Shown here: piece after piece, positions 36,968-46,403 of the stretch
How the letters are laid out: each line of letters begins with the position of its first letter
Numbering within the stretch: the first letter of the stretch is position 1
DNA from: JANOGU01 sp964499865
GTDB lineage: Bacteria > Pseudomonadota > Alphaproteobacteria > Rhodobacterales > Rhodobacteraceae
Direction: 5' to 3'
Assembly: GCA_964499865.1 (NCBI GenBank)
Contig: CAZCPY010000003.1
Span: 1 to 54,995 of the forward strand
DNA: 54,995 nt
Made by a program: the position numbers and the translations under genes
The notes under the pieces: model-generated
The model's input: only the letters and a program-made list of their open reading frames with translations
Database searches by the model: none
What the model was told of the DNA's origin: nothing

Positions 36968-37525
36968 TCAGCCTCCGATGGTTTCCACGGTCAGGTTGCC
37001 GTTGGTGTAGACGCAGATGTCGGCCGCGATCGCCATCGCCTTGCGGGCGATGGCCTCGGCGTCCAGGGGCCCGTCGATCAGCGCCCGCGCAGCGGCCAGC
37101 GCGTAGTTCCCGCCCGACCCGATGGCCGCCACGTCATGCTCGGGCTCCAGCACGTCGCCCGCGCCGGTGATGACGAAAAGGCCCGCCCCGTCGGTCACGA
37201 TCAACATGGCCTCCAGGTTGCGCAGGTACTTGTCCATGCGCCAGTCCTTCGCCAGGTCGACGGCGGCGCGCTGCAACTGGCCGGGCGCGGCCTCCAGCTT
37301 CTTCTCCAGCCGCTCCAGCAGGGTGAAGGCATCCGCCGTGGACCCCGCAAAGCCCGCCACCACCGCATGCCTCCCCGGCGACAGGCGGCGCACCTTGCGG
37401 GCGGTGGCCTTCATCACCGTCTGGCCGACCGACACCTGCCCGTCGCCCGCCACCACCACCCGCCCGCCCTTGCGCACAGCCAGGATCGTGGTGCCGTGCC
37501 AGCCGGGAAAGCGGTCGTCGGTCAT
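36968..37525 (-). CDS. hslV: ATP-dependent protease peptidase subunit HslV
   Basis: The 185-residue protein has the short propeptide before the catalytic N-terminal threonine in WHGTTILAVRKGG, and ARKVRRLSPGRHAVVAGFAG near residues 42-60. GSGGNYALAAARAL near 135-150 and the C-terminal NGNLTVETI are typical. It forms two stacked hexamers that HslU feeds. It is transcribed from the trxA side, with a terminator-like hairpin between. Confidence 0.96.
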   Translation of the reverse strand: MTDDRFPGWHGTTILAVRKGGRVVVAGDGQVSVGQTVMKATARKVRRLSPGRHAVVAGFAGSTADAFTLLERLEKKLEAAPGQLQRAAVDLAKDWRMDKYLRNLEAMLIVTDGAGLFVITGAGDVLEPEHDVAAIGSGGNYALAAARALIDGPLDAEAIARKAMAIAADICVYTNGNLTVETIGG

Positions 37526-37574
37526 GCGGGGCCTCCGTTTGCCCCTGTATGGCCGGGCAGGCGCGCAAGCGAAA

Positions 37575-37597
37575 GGGGCGGCCCGCTGGACCGCCCC
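37575..37597 (-). terminator. Probable intrinsic terminator of trxA
   Basis: On the minus strand a 7-bp stem (GGGGCGG with CCGCCCC) with a 9-base loop is followed by TTTCGCTT. It lies just after trxA and just before hslV. A second palindrome (GGTGCGTGC-TT-GCACGCACC, 37602-37621) stands between it and trxA. Confidence 0.55.
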
Positions 37598-37633
37598 GCA
37601 GGGTGCGTGCTTGCACGCACCGTACCCCGTGGA

Positions 37634-37960
37634 TCACACGCCCGCGTTGATCCAGTTGGCGATCGCCGCCTTGGGCGCCGCGCCGACCTTGTTCGACACG
37701 ACCTGCCCATCCTTGAACAGGAACAGCGTGGGGATCCCGCGCACGCCCAGCATGGCCGGGCTGTCGGGGTTTTCGTCCACGTTGACCTTCACGATCTTGA
37801 CGCGGCCCTTCATCTCGGCGGCCAGTTCTTCCAGCGCGGGGCCGATCTGGCGGCAGGGGCCGCACCATTCGGCCCAGAAATCCACCACGACCGGCACGTC
37901 CGACTGGCGGACTTCCTTGTCGAACGTGGCATCGGTGACGGCGATGGTGGCAGCGCCCAT
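37634..37960 (-). CDS. trxA: Thioredoxin
   Basis: The protein is 108 residues, started at the ATG at 37960 with GGGAG about 7 bases upstream; the longer upstream frame lacks similarity. The active site is WAEWCGPCRQI near residues 30-40, and the cis-proline is in VRGIPTLFLFKDGQ near 75-88. It is the general disulfide reductant. It lies downstream of addA. Confidence 0.96.
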   Translation of the reverse strand: MGAATIAVTDATFDKEVRQSDVPVVVDFWAEWCGPCRQIGPALEELAAEMKGRVKIVKVNVDENPDSPAMLGVRGIPTLFLFKDGQVVSNKVGAAPKAAIANWINAGV

Positions 37961-38019
37961 GGCGTTTCTCCCGCTGGGAATCGACAGACCACAGCAAGTA
38001 AGAAGCCCGGGCCCCGGGG

Positions 38020-41000
38020 TCAAGGTTTCGTGGCCCGGTCCAGTGCCGCCCGCACGATGTCGTGTGGCAGGGGCATCAGGGCGGCGGTCCGCGTCCACAG
38101 GATCGCCGTCTGCACCTGCCGCCCGGGAAACACCTGCGCCAGCGCCGCGGCGTAGGCGCCCATCTGCCGCAGCAGGCCCTCGGGCACCTCCGCGGGGCCC
38201 GCGGGCACCTGCCGGTTGGTCTTGAAATCCACCGCCAGAACGCGGTCGGGCCAGACCAGCAGCCGGTCGATGGCCCCCAGCATCCGGCGGCCACCCAGGT
38301 CCGCGGTGATCGCCACCTCGGCCAGCCCCTCGGCGTCGAAGACATGCGCCAGATGCGGCGCCGCCAGCACCGCCAGCGCCTCGGCCCGCGCCGCCGGGTC
38401 GGCCCCGACCGCCGCCGCCTCCTCGGCGGACAGCCCCGGAAGACGCTCCAGCAGCCGGTGCACCGCGGTGCCATGGGCCAGCGCCGCCGCCGTTTCCTCG
38501 CCTTCGCCCGGCAAAGCCTTGGCACCGCCGAGGCCGGAGGGACTGACCGGCTGCGGCGGACGCGATTTCGGGGGCGCCGCGGCCTCGGCCCAGGCGGGCG
38601 GTACGGAGGCGCCGTCGACACCCGAAGGCGCCCCGGGAACCTCCGGCGCGGCCCAGGTGCCCGACACCAGCCGCAGGCCCCCGGCCTCGGCCGCCACCGC
38701 GCCCGCGCGCTCCATCGCGCCTTGCAGACGGCCATACCAGCAGTCGGGCGGCACCTCGCCCTCGGGCAGGATGCCGCCCACCAGCACGCGGCTTTCGGCC
38801 CGCGTCAGCGCGACATACAGCAGCCGCAACTCCTCGGCCGCGTCGGCCTCGGCCTCTGCCGCCAGCGCGCCGCGCAGGGGTTCGGGTTGCGTCTCGGCCT
38901 TTCCGCGCCAGACCGCCTGCCCGCCCGGCATCACCAGCAGCGGCGCCGCGGGCGGGTCGCGCCGCGGGCCGGTGTCGGGCAGCACGACGACGGGCGCCTC
39001 AAGCCCCTTGGCGCCGTGGATCGTCATCACCCGCAGGCGGTCCCCTGCGGCCTCGGCGCTGCGCTTGACCTCCACCTCGCCGGCGGCCAGCCAGGCCAGG
39101 AAGCCCGTCAGGCTGGGCACTTCGCTGCGCTCGTAGGCCAGAGCCTGGGCGCGCAGCACGTCCAGCCCCTCCTCGGCCTCGGCCCCCAGCCGCGCCAGCA
39201 GGCGCTTGCGGCCGCCGTGGCGACCCAGCAGGCGCTCGATCAGCTCGAAAGGACGCAGGAAATCGGACCGGTCGCGCAGGTCGCGCAGGACCGCCGCGGC
39301 GGGGTCGTCGGTCAGCCGCAGGCGGTCCCACAGCGTGCCCTCGCGCCCCTGCGCCAGCCGGAACAGCCCGGCCTCCGACCAGCCGAACAGCGGCGACCGC
39401 AGCGCCGCGGCCAGCGACAGGTCGTCCTGCGGCAGGGCCAGGAAGGCCAGCACGGCCAGCACGTCCTGCACCGCCAGTTCCGACGTCAGGCGCATCCGGT
39501 CGGCCCCCGCCACCGGCAGGCCGACCCGCTTGCAGGCCCGGATGACCGCGCCGAACAGAGCCGACCGGCTGCGCAGCAGCACCAGCACGTCGCCCGCCGT
39601 CATCGGCCGCGTGCCGCCGCCCGCCCTGCGCAAGGCCACCGGCGTGCCCGCGTCGATCATCGCCCGCAGGCGGCGAGCCAGCGTCTCGGCCAGAACCTCG
39701 ACAGCGTCGCGGTCGGTCACGCGGTCCTGCAGGCCGTCGTCCGGAACCGCGTCCTTGCGGGCGACAACCGGCGGCAGGAGCTCCACCTCGCCCGGCATCG
39801 CCTGGAAATGCGCCAGATGCCCGGCGCCGTCCGGCGGCCCCTCTGGCAACAGGGTGTCGACCAGCCGCAGGACCGCGGGGGCCGACCGGAACGAATGCAG
39901 CAGCGGCTCCGCCCGCATCGGCGCGCCAAGGCCGTCCAGACGGTCGGCAAAGGCCCGCCGCTGCGCATCGAAGACCCGCAGGTCGGCGCCCTGGAACCCG
40001 TAGATCGACTGCTTGCGGTCGCCCACGACGAACAGGGTCCGCCCGTCGGCACCGCCAAAGCCCTCGATCAGCGCCTGAACCACCGCCCATTGCAGCGGGC
40101 TCGTGTCCTGCGCCTCGTCCACCAGGATGTGCGACACACCCCCGTCCAGCCGCCACCGCACCCAGTCGCCCACCCCGGGCGCGGTCAGCAGGGCGCGCGT
40201 CTTCAGGATCAGGTCGTCGAAATCCAGCCACCCCCGCGCTTCCTTGGCTGCGGCATAGCGGGCGAGGAACCCGCGGGCAAAGCGGTGCAGCAGCGCCGTC
40301 CGCGCCGCCGCCTCCAGCGCCAGCCGCCGCTCCCTCCCGCGCGCCACCCGCTCCATCAGCGCATGCAGCGGCGCCAGCAGCGGCAGCATCAGGGGCCGCG
40401 TGTCCTTGGTGGGAAGTGCGTCCGCCTTGGCCATGCCGGCCCGGGCGCCGGTCTTGTAGATCATCACGCCTTCCAGCCGTGCCAGCACGGCCGCATCCGG
40501 CGGGCCGTCGGCCAGCGCGGCCAGCGCCTCGGCCAGCTTGAGGTCGGTCGCCCTGCCCTTGGCCAGATGGGCCGCGGCCTCGGCGGCAAGTTCGCGCGTC
40601 GTGCCGCCCAGGGTTTCGTCCAGCAGACGATCCAGGCTGTCGCCGTCGCGCACGCCATGCAGGCGGGCCAGCGCGGCAGGGTCCTCGGCCCCGCCAAAGG
40701 CCGTGCGCAGGCCGGTCAGCCGGGACAGGAACGCGTCGATCTTCGCCCCGGTCCACAGCCCGGCGAACTCGGCCGCCAAGGCGCCCTCGTCCTCGGCCAG
40801 CGCGTCGAAACAGGCGGCGCGCAGCTCGGCCGCCGACAGGTCGTCGATTTCGGTGAACTGCGGCGACACCCCGGCCTCGAGCGGGAACCGCCGCAGCAGC
40901 GCGGCGCAGAAGGCGTGGATCGTCTGGATGCGCAGGCCGCCCGGCACCTCGATCGCCTGCGCGAACAGCCGCCGCGCCCGGTCGGTGCCCGCGCCGCGGG

Positions 41001-41274
41001 CGCCCAGGGCCTCCAGCTGCGCGCGCAGCCGGTCCTCCGGCAGCATCGCCCAGCCGCCCAGCCGCCCGAACAGGCGGTTCTGCATCTCGGCCGCCGCGGC
41101 CTTGGTATAGGTCAGGCACAGGACCGACGCCGGATCGACCCCCGACAGCAAGAGCCGCGCCACCCGGTCGGTCAGCACCTTGGTCTTGCCCGACCCCGCA
41201 TTGGCCGCCACCCAGACCGAGTGCCCGGGGTCGGACGCCCGCGCCTGCGCGATGCCGGGGTCTTCCGCGGTCAC
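38020..41274 (-). CDS. addA: AddA helicase-nuclease subunit (double-strand break repair)
   Basis: The protein is 1084 residues when started at the GTG at 41274, which overlaps the addB stop (GTGA) and has GAGG about 8 bases upstream. UvrD-type helicase motifs: Walker A VAANAGSGKTKVLTDR near residues 20-35, LVDEAQDTSPLQW near 380-392, VVGDRKQSIYGFQGADL near 413. The C-terminal RecB-like nuclease has GAIDRLLVW and AVDFKTNRQ. With AddB it processes broken ends for RecA. Confidence 0.94.
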   Translation of the reverse strand: MTAEDPGIAQARASDPGHSVWVAANAGSGKTKVLTDRVARLLLSGVDPASVLCLTYTKAAAAEMQNRLFGRLGGWAMLPEDRLRAQLEALGARGAGTDRARRLFAQAIEVPGGLRIQTIHAFCAALLRRFPLEAGVSPQFTEIDDLSAAELRAACFDALAEDEGALAAEFAGLWTGAKIDAFLSRLTGLRTAFGGAEDPAALARLHGVRDGDSLDRLLDETLGGTTRELAAEAAAHLAKGRATDLKLAEALAALADGPPDAAVLARLEGVMIYKTGARAGMAKADALPTKDTRPLMLPLLAPLHALMERVARGRERRLALEAAARTALLHRFARGFLARYAAAKEARGWLDFDDLILKTRALLTAPGVGDWVRWRLDGGVSHILVDEAQDTSPLQWAVVQALIEGFGGADGRTLFVVGDRKQSIYGFQGADLRVFDAQRRAFADRLDGLGAPMRAEPLLHSFRSAPAVLRLVDTLLPEGPPDGAGHLAHFQAMPGEVELLPPVVARKDAVPDDGLQDRVTDRDAVEVLAETLARRLRAMIDAGTPVALRRAGGGTRPMTAGDVLVLLRSRSALFGAVIRACKRVGLPVAGADRMRLTSELAVQDVLAVLAFLALPQDDLSLAAALRSPLFGWSEAGLFRLAQGREGTLWDRLRLTDDPAAAVLRDLRDRSDFLRPFELIERLLGRHGGRKRLLARLGAEAEEGLDVLRAQALAYERSEVPSLTGFLAWLAAGEVEVKRSAEAAGDRLRVMTIHGAKGLEAPVVVLPDTGPRRDPPAAPLLVMPGGQAVWRGKAETQPEPLRGALAAEAEADAAEELRLLYVALTRAESRVLVGGILPEGEVPPDCWYGRLQGAMERAGAVAAEAGGLRLVSGTWAAPEVPGAPSGVDGASVPPAWAEAAAPPKSRPPQPVSPSGLGGAKALPGEGEETAAALAHGTAVHRLLERLPGLSAEEAAAVGADPAARAEALAVLAAPHLAHVFDAEGLAEVAITADLGGRRMLGAIDRLLVWPDRVLAVDFKTNRQVPAGPAEVPEGLLRQMGAYAAALAQVFPGRQVQTAILWTRTAALMPLPHDIVRAALDRATKP

Positions 41275-44183
41275 GGCACGTCCTCTCGCGGGGCGGGGTC
41301 CGACGTCTGCCATTCCCCGAACCGCGACAGATGCGCATAGTCGCCCGAGGCAGGTGCCCCCGCACCGTCGCGCAGGGCGGTGAACCCGGTGTCGCCGCGA
41401 CGGTAATGCGTGACCAGCGCGACCGCGCCATCCCAGACCGCGGCCAGCGCCTCCTCGCCGGTCGGAACCTCGATCACCGGGGTCTTCACGCTCGGCGACA
41501 GGCTGACATAGGCCGCCCCGCGCAGCCCCGCCGTCACATCGCCGAAGGCGCCCGCCAGGGCCATCGCCGCCAGCAGCGACAGCTGGTCGTCGCTGCGGTC
41601 GCGGTCGGCGGCGCCCGGCGGGGACGAGGTCTTGTAGTCGAAGATCTGCAACCGCCCGTCCGCGTGGCGGTCTATGCGGTCGGGCCGCCCCACCAGCACG
41701 ACGCCGGTCTCGCCCAGGGCCAGCCGCGCCTCGCGTTCCACGAACATGGGCGTGCCGCCGTGTTCGGTCTCGGCGTCCAGCAACTGCGCCACCGCCTGCG
41801 CCAGCCGTCCGCGGAACAGGCTGCGCGCGGCGGCCCAGGGCACGGCCTGCGCCAGGTGACGGTCGGCCAGCGCCAGCAGCCGCGCCGCCATCGCCGCCCG
41901 CGCTTCGCCCGGCATGCGGCCGCGGGCAAAGTCCTCCATCACCCGGTGCATCACGATCCCGCGCAGCCGCGCATCGGCTTCGGCGCGGAACGGCGGCAGG
42001 GGCTTCAGACCCAGCACGCGGCGGGCGTAGACGGCATAGGGGTCGCGGGCCAGCACCGGCATTTCGGTCACCGTCAGCCGCACCGGACGCGCCGCCGCGG
42101 GGGGCACGGGCGAGGGTCGACGGGCGGGCGCCACCGGGTCCGCGGGCCGCTCGGCCCCGGCCACCAGGTGCAGCAGCGCCTGCCCGCGCGCCCGCATCGC
42201 CGCCAGCGCCTCCGGCCCGCCGGTGGACTCCAGCCCGTCCAGCAGGTTCGTCAGCCGGTTCAGCCAGCGCGACGGAACGGTGCCCTCGCTGTCGTCCCGC
42301 AGGGCGCGCGTCACCACCACCTCCGGCGCCGCCGCCGCGATCTGGAAATCATGTGCCGAAAGGCCGATCTGGCGGTCGGGCAGGGTCAGCCCCGCGTGCA
42401 TCCGCATCCGCCGGTTCAGCCAGGGGTCGGGCGACGGGGCGGGGGGCCAGATGCCGTCGTTCAGCCCGCCCAGCACCACGACCTCGGCCGCCTCGGCCCG
42501 CACCTCGAAACTGCCCAGGATCGCCAGACCGGGATAGGGCTCGACCGTCGCGCGCAGGCCCTGCGCGCCGGCCAGCACCTGATCCAGCAAGGCCGCAAAC
42601 GCCGCCGCGGAAAGATCCCCGCCTGCAGGCGCCTCGGCCTCCAGATGGTCCAGCGCCATGCGCGCCGCCTCGCCCGCAGGCCCGGCCCACAAGGCCCCCG
42701 GACCGCCCGCGGGGCCGCCTGCCAGCGCCTCTGCCAGACGGCGCAGCGCGGCCACGGCCAGCGGCAGGGGCGAGGGCCAGGCCATGCCTGCCAGGCCGGC
42801 CAGGAAGCTGGACAGCCACGCCGTCCAGGCCGGATCGCGGTCCTCGGCGAACCGCGCCACGGCGTCGGGAGACGCAAAGGCCCGCCCGCCTTCGCGCATC
42901 CAGACCTCGAAGGCCTGCGCCAGCCGCAGATGCGCGCCGCGTCCCGGCCCGGCCGCCGCAAGCGGGTGCTTGAGCAGCGCCGTCACCGCCACCGACCCCG
43001 CCGCCGCGCCCATCAGCCCCGCCACCTGCCGCAGGAACCGCCCCGGAGGCGTCAGCGCCAGGGGTTCGCCGCCGCTGTCGTCGGGCACCAGACCCCAGCG
43101 GTCCAGCGCCGCCGTCACCCGCCGCGCCAGCCCCCGGTCCGGCGTGACCAGCGCCGCGCTGCGCCCCCGCGCCAACGCCCGGCGCAGGGCGAAGGCCACC
43201 GCCAGAGCCTCGGCCTGCGGGGTCGGCGCCTCGACCAGCGTCATCCGCGCCGTCGCCTCTGCCATCGGCCCCAGCAAGGGCCCCTCGGCCAGCCAGCGGT
43301 CGGTCACCGGCGCGGGCCGCAGGGCCAGCGACAGCAGCGCATTGCGCGCGGGGTCGGGCGGGCCAAGGCGATCCCAGTCCAGCACCTGCCCGGGCGCCAG
43401 CCCGAGCGCATCGAGGAACCGGCGGAACCGGAACTGCGGATGGTCTTCGGCCGGCGGGTCGGCCAGCGCGTCCCAGGCCGGGCCGGGCATCGTGGCATCG
43501 AACCCCGGCAGCAGCACCGCCCCCCGCGGCAGCCGCGCCACCGCCAGCATCAGTGCCAGCGTGGCCCCGCGCGACCCCGTCGACCCCGCCACGATGACCG
43601 GTTCGTCCGGCGGACGCAGCGCCCATGCCCCGGCCAGATGCAGCACCGCCCGGCGCAGGCGCCCCTGGGCATCGGGTGCGGCCTCGGTCGCGAATAGGGG
43701 CGCGACGACGCCCATGAAGTCGCGCATGCGCGCCCAGTGGGCGGAAAAGCGGTCGACCTCCAGCGCCGCGATGGCCTCGGGCGCCACGCCTTCGCCCTGC
43801 ATCTCCTCGATCAGCCGCGCCAGACTGTCGGCCAGCGCCACCTGCGTGGCCGGGGGCATCGCCACCGGGTCCGCCGCCGCCAGCCCCGCGATCAGCTGCA
43901 TCAGCTCCAGCCGCCGCCGCAGCGGCGGCACCGCCGCGGGCAGGCCCGGCACCGGCGTGTCGGCCAGGTCCGACACCAGCAGAAGCCGCGGCAGCAGACG
44001 CGCCCCCTCCGACGCCAGCGCCTCGCCCACACGCTGGCGCATCCGCGCGGTGTTGAGGATCACCGTCACCCGCGCCAGCGCCTCGGGCGGCCCGGCTTCG
44101 GCGATCAGCCGCGCGGCCAGCCGCTGCGGCAGGTCGGCCCCCGGCGGCAGGCCATAGACGCGGGGGGCGGGATCATCCCGCAT
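41271..44183 (-). CDS. addB: AddB nuclease subunit (double-strand break repair)
   Basis: The protein is about 970 residues, started at the ATG at 44183 with GAGGG 8 bases upstream; a TTG at 44198 is less likely. It is the alphaproteobacterial AddB type with an inactive-looking helicase-like N-terminal part and a C-terminal PD-(D/E)xK nuclease, VGRPDRIDRH followed by IFDYKTSSPPG near residues 870-895. It overlaps murU by 11 bases and addA by 4. Confidence 0.93.
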   Translation of the reverse strand: MRDDPAPRVYGLPPGADLPQRLAARLIAEAGPPEALARVTVILNTARMRQRVGEALASEGARLLPRLLLVSDLADTPVPGLPAAVPPLRRRLELMQLIAGLAAADPVAMPPATQVALADSLARLIEEMQGEGVAPEAIAALEVDRFSAHWARMRDFMGVVAPLFATEAAPDAQGRLRRAVLHLAGAWALRPPDEPVIVAGSTGSRGATLALMLAVARLPRGAVLLPGFDATMPGPAWDALADPPAEDHPQFRFRRFLDALGLAPGQVLDWDRLGPPDPARNALLSLALRPAPVTDRWLAEGPLLGPMAEATARMTLVEAPTPQAEALAVAFALRRALARGRSAALVTPDRGLARRVTAALDRWGLVPDDSGGEPLALTPPGRFLRQVAGLMGAAAGSVAVTALLKHPLAAAGPGRGAHLRLAQAFEVWMREGGRAFASPDAVARFAEDRDPAWTAWLSSFLAGLAGMAWPSPLPLAVAALRRLAEALAGGPAGGPGALWAGPAGEAARMALDHLEAEAPAGGDLSAAAFAALLDQVLAGAQGLRATVEPYPGLAILGSFEVRAEAAEVVVLGGLNDGIWPPAPSPDPWLNRRMRMHAGLTLPDRQIGLSAHDFQIAAAAPEVVVTRALRDDSEGTVPSRWLNRLTNLLDGLESTGGPEALAAMRARGQALLHLVAGAERPADPVAPARRPSPVPPAAARPVRLTVTEMPVLARDPYAVYARRVLGLKPLPPFRAEADARLRGIVMHRVMEDFARGRMPGEARAAMAARLLALADRHLAQAVPWAAARSLFRGRLAQAVAQLLDAETEHGGTPMFVEREARLALGETGVVLVGRPDRIDRHADGRLQIFDYKTSSPPGAADRDRSDDQLSLLAAMALAGAFGDVTAGLRGAAYVSLSPSVKTPVIEVPTGEEALAAVWDGAVALVTHYRRGDTGFTALRDGAGAPASGDYAHLSRFGEWQTSDPAPREDVP

Positions 44184-44862
44184 CGCCGCCACCCTCAAGC
44201 ATCGCCTCGGCCAGCGCGACCCCTTCGGGCCGCCCCACGTCGCACCAGCGCCCGGGATAGACGATCCCGAAGGCCCGCCCCCGCGCGATCGCCCCGTCCC
44301 AGACGCGGTTGAGCGAAAAGACCTCCGCCGCCTCGGCCATGACCGGGGCGGGGTCGATCACCTGCGCGCCCAGATAGGCGAGCGGCCCCTTGCGGGCCAG
44401 GCGCCCGTCGGCGCCCAGCGCAAAATCGCCGGGCCCCGCATACCCCAGCGCCAGCGCCACCGGCGCCAGCAGCAGCAGCGCCTCCATGCGCGCCCCGTCC
44501 CAGGCGTCGGCCAGCAGCCGCAACGGATTGGGCCCGGCCCAGACGGCATCGCTGTTCAGCGTCATCACCGGCCCTGCGCCCAGCAGCGGCAGGGCGCGCT
44601 TCAGCCCGCCGCCGGTTTCCAGGATCGCGGGCTCGTGCGAGATCGCCACGCCGCGCCCCGCCAGGTGCGCGGCGATGCGGTCGGCCCGGTAATGCGTGTT
44701 CACCACCACCGGCGCGCTGTGCGCGTCGCAGGCCAGCGCCAGCGCATGGTCGATCAGCGGGCGGCCTGCGACGCTGATCATCGGCTTGGGCCGGTCTGCG
44801 GTCAGCGCGCCCATCCGCGTGCCGAACCCCGCGGCAAAGATCATCAGCGCGCGCGGCGTCAT
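44173..44862 (-). CDS. murU: MurNAc-1-phosphate uridylyltransferase (MurU-like)
   Basis: The 229-residue nucleotidyltransferase has the start MIFAAGFGTRMGALTADRPK near residues 7-26, the uridine-binding LETGGGLKRALPLLG near 81-95, and MTLNSDAVW near 100. With AmgK, encoded just upstream and overlapping by 4 bases, it makes UDP-MurNAc from recovered MurNAc, bypassing de novo synthesis and its fosfomycin-sensitive step. The pairing is what supports the specific call. Confidence 0.88.
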   Translation of the reverse strand: MTPRALMIFAAGFGTRMGALTADRPKPMISVAGRPLIDHALALACDAHSAPVVVNTHYRADRIAAHLAGRGVAISHEPAILETGGGLKRALPLLGAGPVMTLNSDAVWAGPNPLRLLADAWDGARMEALLLLAPVALALGYAGPGDFALGADGRLARKGPLAYLGAQVIDPAPVMAEAAEVFSLNRVWDGAIARGRAFGIVYPGRWCDVGRPEGVALAEAMLEGGGDAG

Positions 44863-45815
44863 GCGGCAAAGGACTCTGGCGTGGGCAGGGTCAGGCTGCG
44901 CCTCAGGTCCGACAGCGCGGGATGCGCAAGACAGGCCTGAAGCTGTCCCCAGACCCGCGGCATCAGCGCCAGGTACTGCCGTTTGCCGTCCTGCCGCGCC
45001 AGCCGGGCAAAGACGCCCAGGATGCGCAGCGCCCGTTGCGCGCCGGTCACCGACACCGCGGACGCCAGCGCGGCGGCCTCCCGCCCCGTCAGGTCGGCAA
45101 AGCGCCGCAGGGTGTGATGCGCCGTGGCTGCCCCCACATCGCGCCGGGCGTCCTGGATCAGCGAGACGAGGTCATAGACCGGCTGCCCCATCTGGGCCAT
45201 CTGGAAGTCGAGCAGCCCCACCCGCGCCAACCCCTGCCTGAGCGGCAGCCAGAGCAGGTTTTCGGCGTGGAAGTCGCGCAGGATCAGCACGCGCGGCCCG
45301 TCGGCATGGCGCGCCAGCGCATCGGTCAGGGCCGAGCGGGTGCCGGTGCGGTCGCCGGGCGCATACCAGTCGAAGACCAGCATCGCCGCCTCGGCCCAGT
45401 CTTCTGCCGTCAGGTCCGGCAGTCCGGGCGGCGCCGGTCGGGCCTGAAGATCGGCCAGCACCCCAGCCGCGGCGGTATAGAGCGCGGGCTCCTCCGATGC
45501 GTCGCGGGCCAGCAGGCGCGCATAGAGGTCGTCGCCCAGGTCTTCCAGCAGCATCAGGCCTGCGGGCAGGTCGGCCGCCAGCACCTCGGGCGCCGACAGA
45601 CCCGCCTTCCGCAAATGCGCGGCGATGGCGATGAAGGCGCGGTTTTCCTCGACCGCCGCGGCGCCCGGGTTGTCCATCAGCACCGCCCGCCGCCCGCCGT
45701 CCTTCAGCCGGGCATAGCGGCGGGCCGAGGCGTCACCGGCCAGGGGCCGAAGGTCGGCGCCCTGCCAGCCCGCCCCCGCAAGGAAGCCTGCGACCTCCGC
45801 CTCTCGATCAGCCAT
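44859..45815 (-). CDS. amgK: Cell wall sugar kinase AmgK (aminoglycoside-phosphotransferase fold)
   Basis: The 318-residue kinase has LRDFHAENLLWLP near residues 197-209 (catalytic Asp, then His and Asn) and LLDFQMAQMGQPVYDL near 220-235 (metal-binding Asp). It would phosphorylate MurNAc and GlcNAc at the anomeric position for MurU. It overlaps tsaE by 8 bases and murU by 4. Choline kinase-like proteins share the fold, but the murU neighbour supports AmgK. Confidence 0.87.
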   Translation of the reverse strand: MADREAEVAGFLAGAGWQGADLRPLAGDASARRYARLKDGGRRAVLMDNPGAAAVEENRAFIAIAAHLRKAGLSAPEVLAADLPAGLMLLEDLGDDLYARLLARDASEEPALYTAAAGVLADLQARPAPPGLPDLTAEDWAEAAMLVFDWYAPGDRTGTRSALTDALARHADGPRVLILRDFHAENLLWLPLRQGLARVGLLDFQMAQMGQPVYDLVSLIQDARRDVGAATAHHTLRRFADLTGREAAALASAVSVTGAQRALRILGVFARLARQDGKRQYLALMPRVWGQLQACLAHPALSDLRRSLTLPTPESFAA

Positions 45816-46284
45816 TGCCCACCGCCGCGCGCAAGGCGTCCCGCCCGCCCCGGGCCGTGACCCGCCGCCCCTCGCCCTCGACCGCCAGCGTCAACCGCAG
45901 CGCATCCGCGGGCGCGAGCGGTCCCAGCCGCTCGGGCCATTCGATCAGGCAGATGTCGCGCCCCAGCGCGGCATCGAGGCCAAGCTCGTCAAGCTCGGTC
46001 ACCGACGACAGCCGGTACAGGTCCACATGCCAGGCCGGACCCCCGGGCGTGTCGTAGGTCTGCACCAGCGTGAAGGTGGGCGACGGCACCTCGGCCACCG
46101 GTCCCAGCCAGTGGCGCAGGATGGCGCGGGCGAGGTGCGACTTTCCCGCGCCGACCGGCCCCGACAAGAGCACGGTGTCGCCCCGCCGGAGGGTTCCCGC
46201 CAGACGGACGCCAAGCGCATCGGTGGCCGCGGGATCCGGCAGCAGGCGGGCCACGGCGGGCCGGGTCGGGGTGTCGCGATCCAT
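45808..46284 (-). CDS. tsaE: tRNA threonylcarbamoyladenosine biosynthesis ATPase TsaE
   Basis: The 158-residue protein has Walker A LSGPVGAGKSHLARAIL near residues 39-55, the signature PSPTFTLVQTYDT near 67-79, and the Walker-B-like CLIEWPERL near 110. It is needed for t6A37 formation with TsaB and TsaD. It is the first gene of tsaE-amgK-murU-addB-addA. Confidence 0.94.
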   Translation of the reverse strand: MDRDTPTRPAVARLLPDPAATDALGVRLAGTLRRGDTVLLSGPVGAGKSHLARAILRHWLGPVAEVPSPTFTLVQTYDTPGGPAWHVDLYRLSSVTELDELGLDAALGRDICLIEWPERLGPLAPADALRLTLAVEGEGRRVTARGGRDALRAAVGNG

Positions 46285-46403
46285 GGCCGGACCTTACCGG
46301 CCCCGCCCATGGGCGCAAGGCGCGGAAGCTTCCGCCGCCCGGGGCGGTGCCTTGGCCGGGCCGGCCGGACCGCAGACGCGCACCGGCCGCTCGGCCGTTC
46401 GGG

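Noticed and set aside
38062..41340. A 1092-codon plus-strand open frame opposite addA
   Set aside because: It is an antisense shadow of a very GC-rich gene. Its translation is Arg/Gln/Gly-rich with no domain, while addA has clear helicase and nuclease motifs.
46322..46335. Perfect 14-bp palindrome GCGGAAGCTTCCGC upstream of tsaE
   Set aside because: It is short, with no T-run and no known matching site; chance cannot be excluded in GC-rich DNA.
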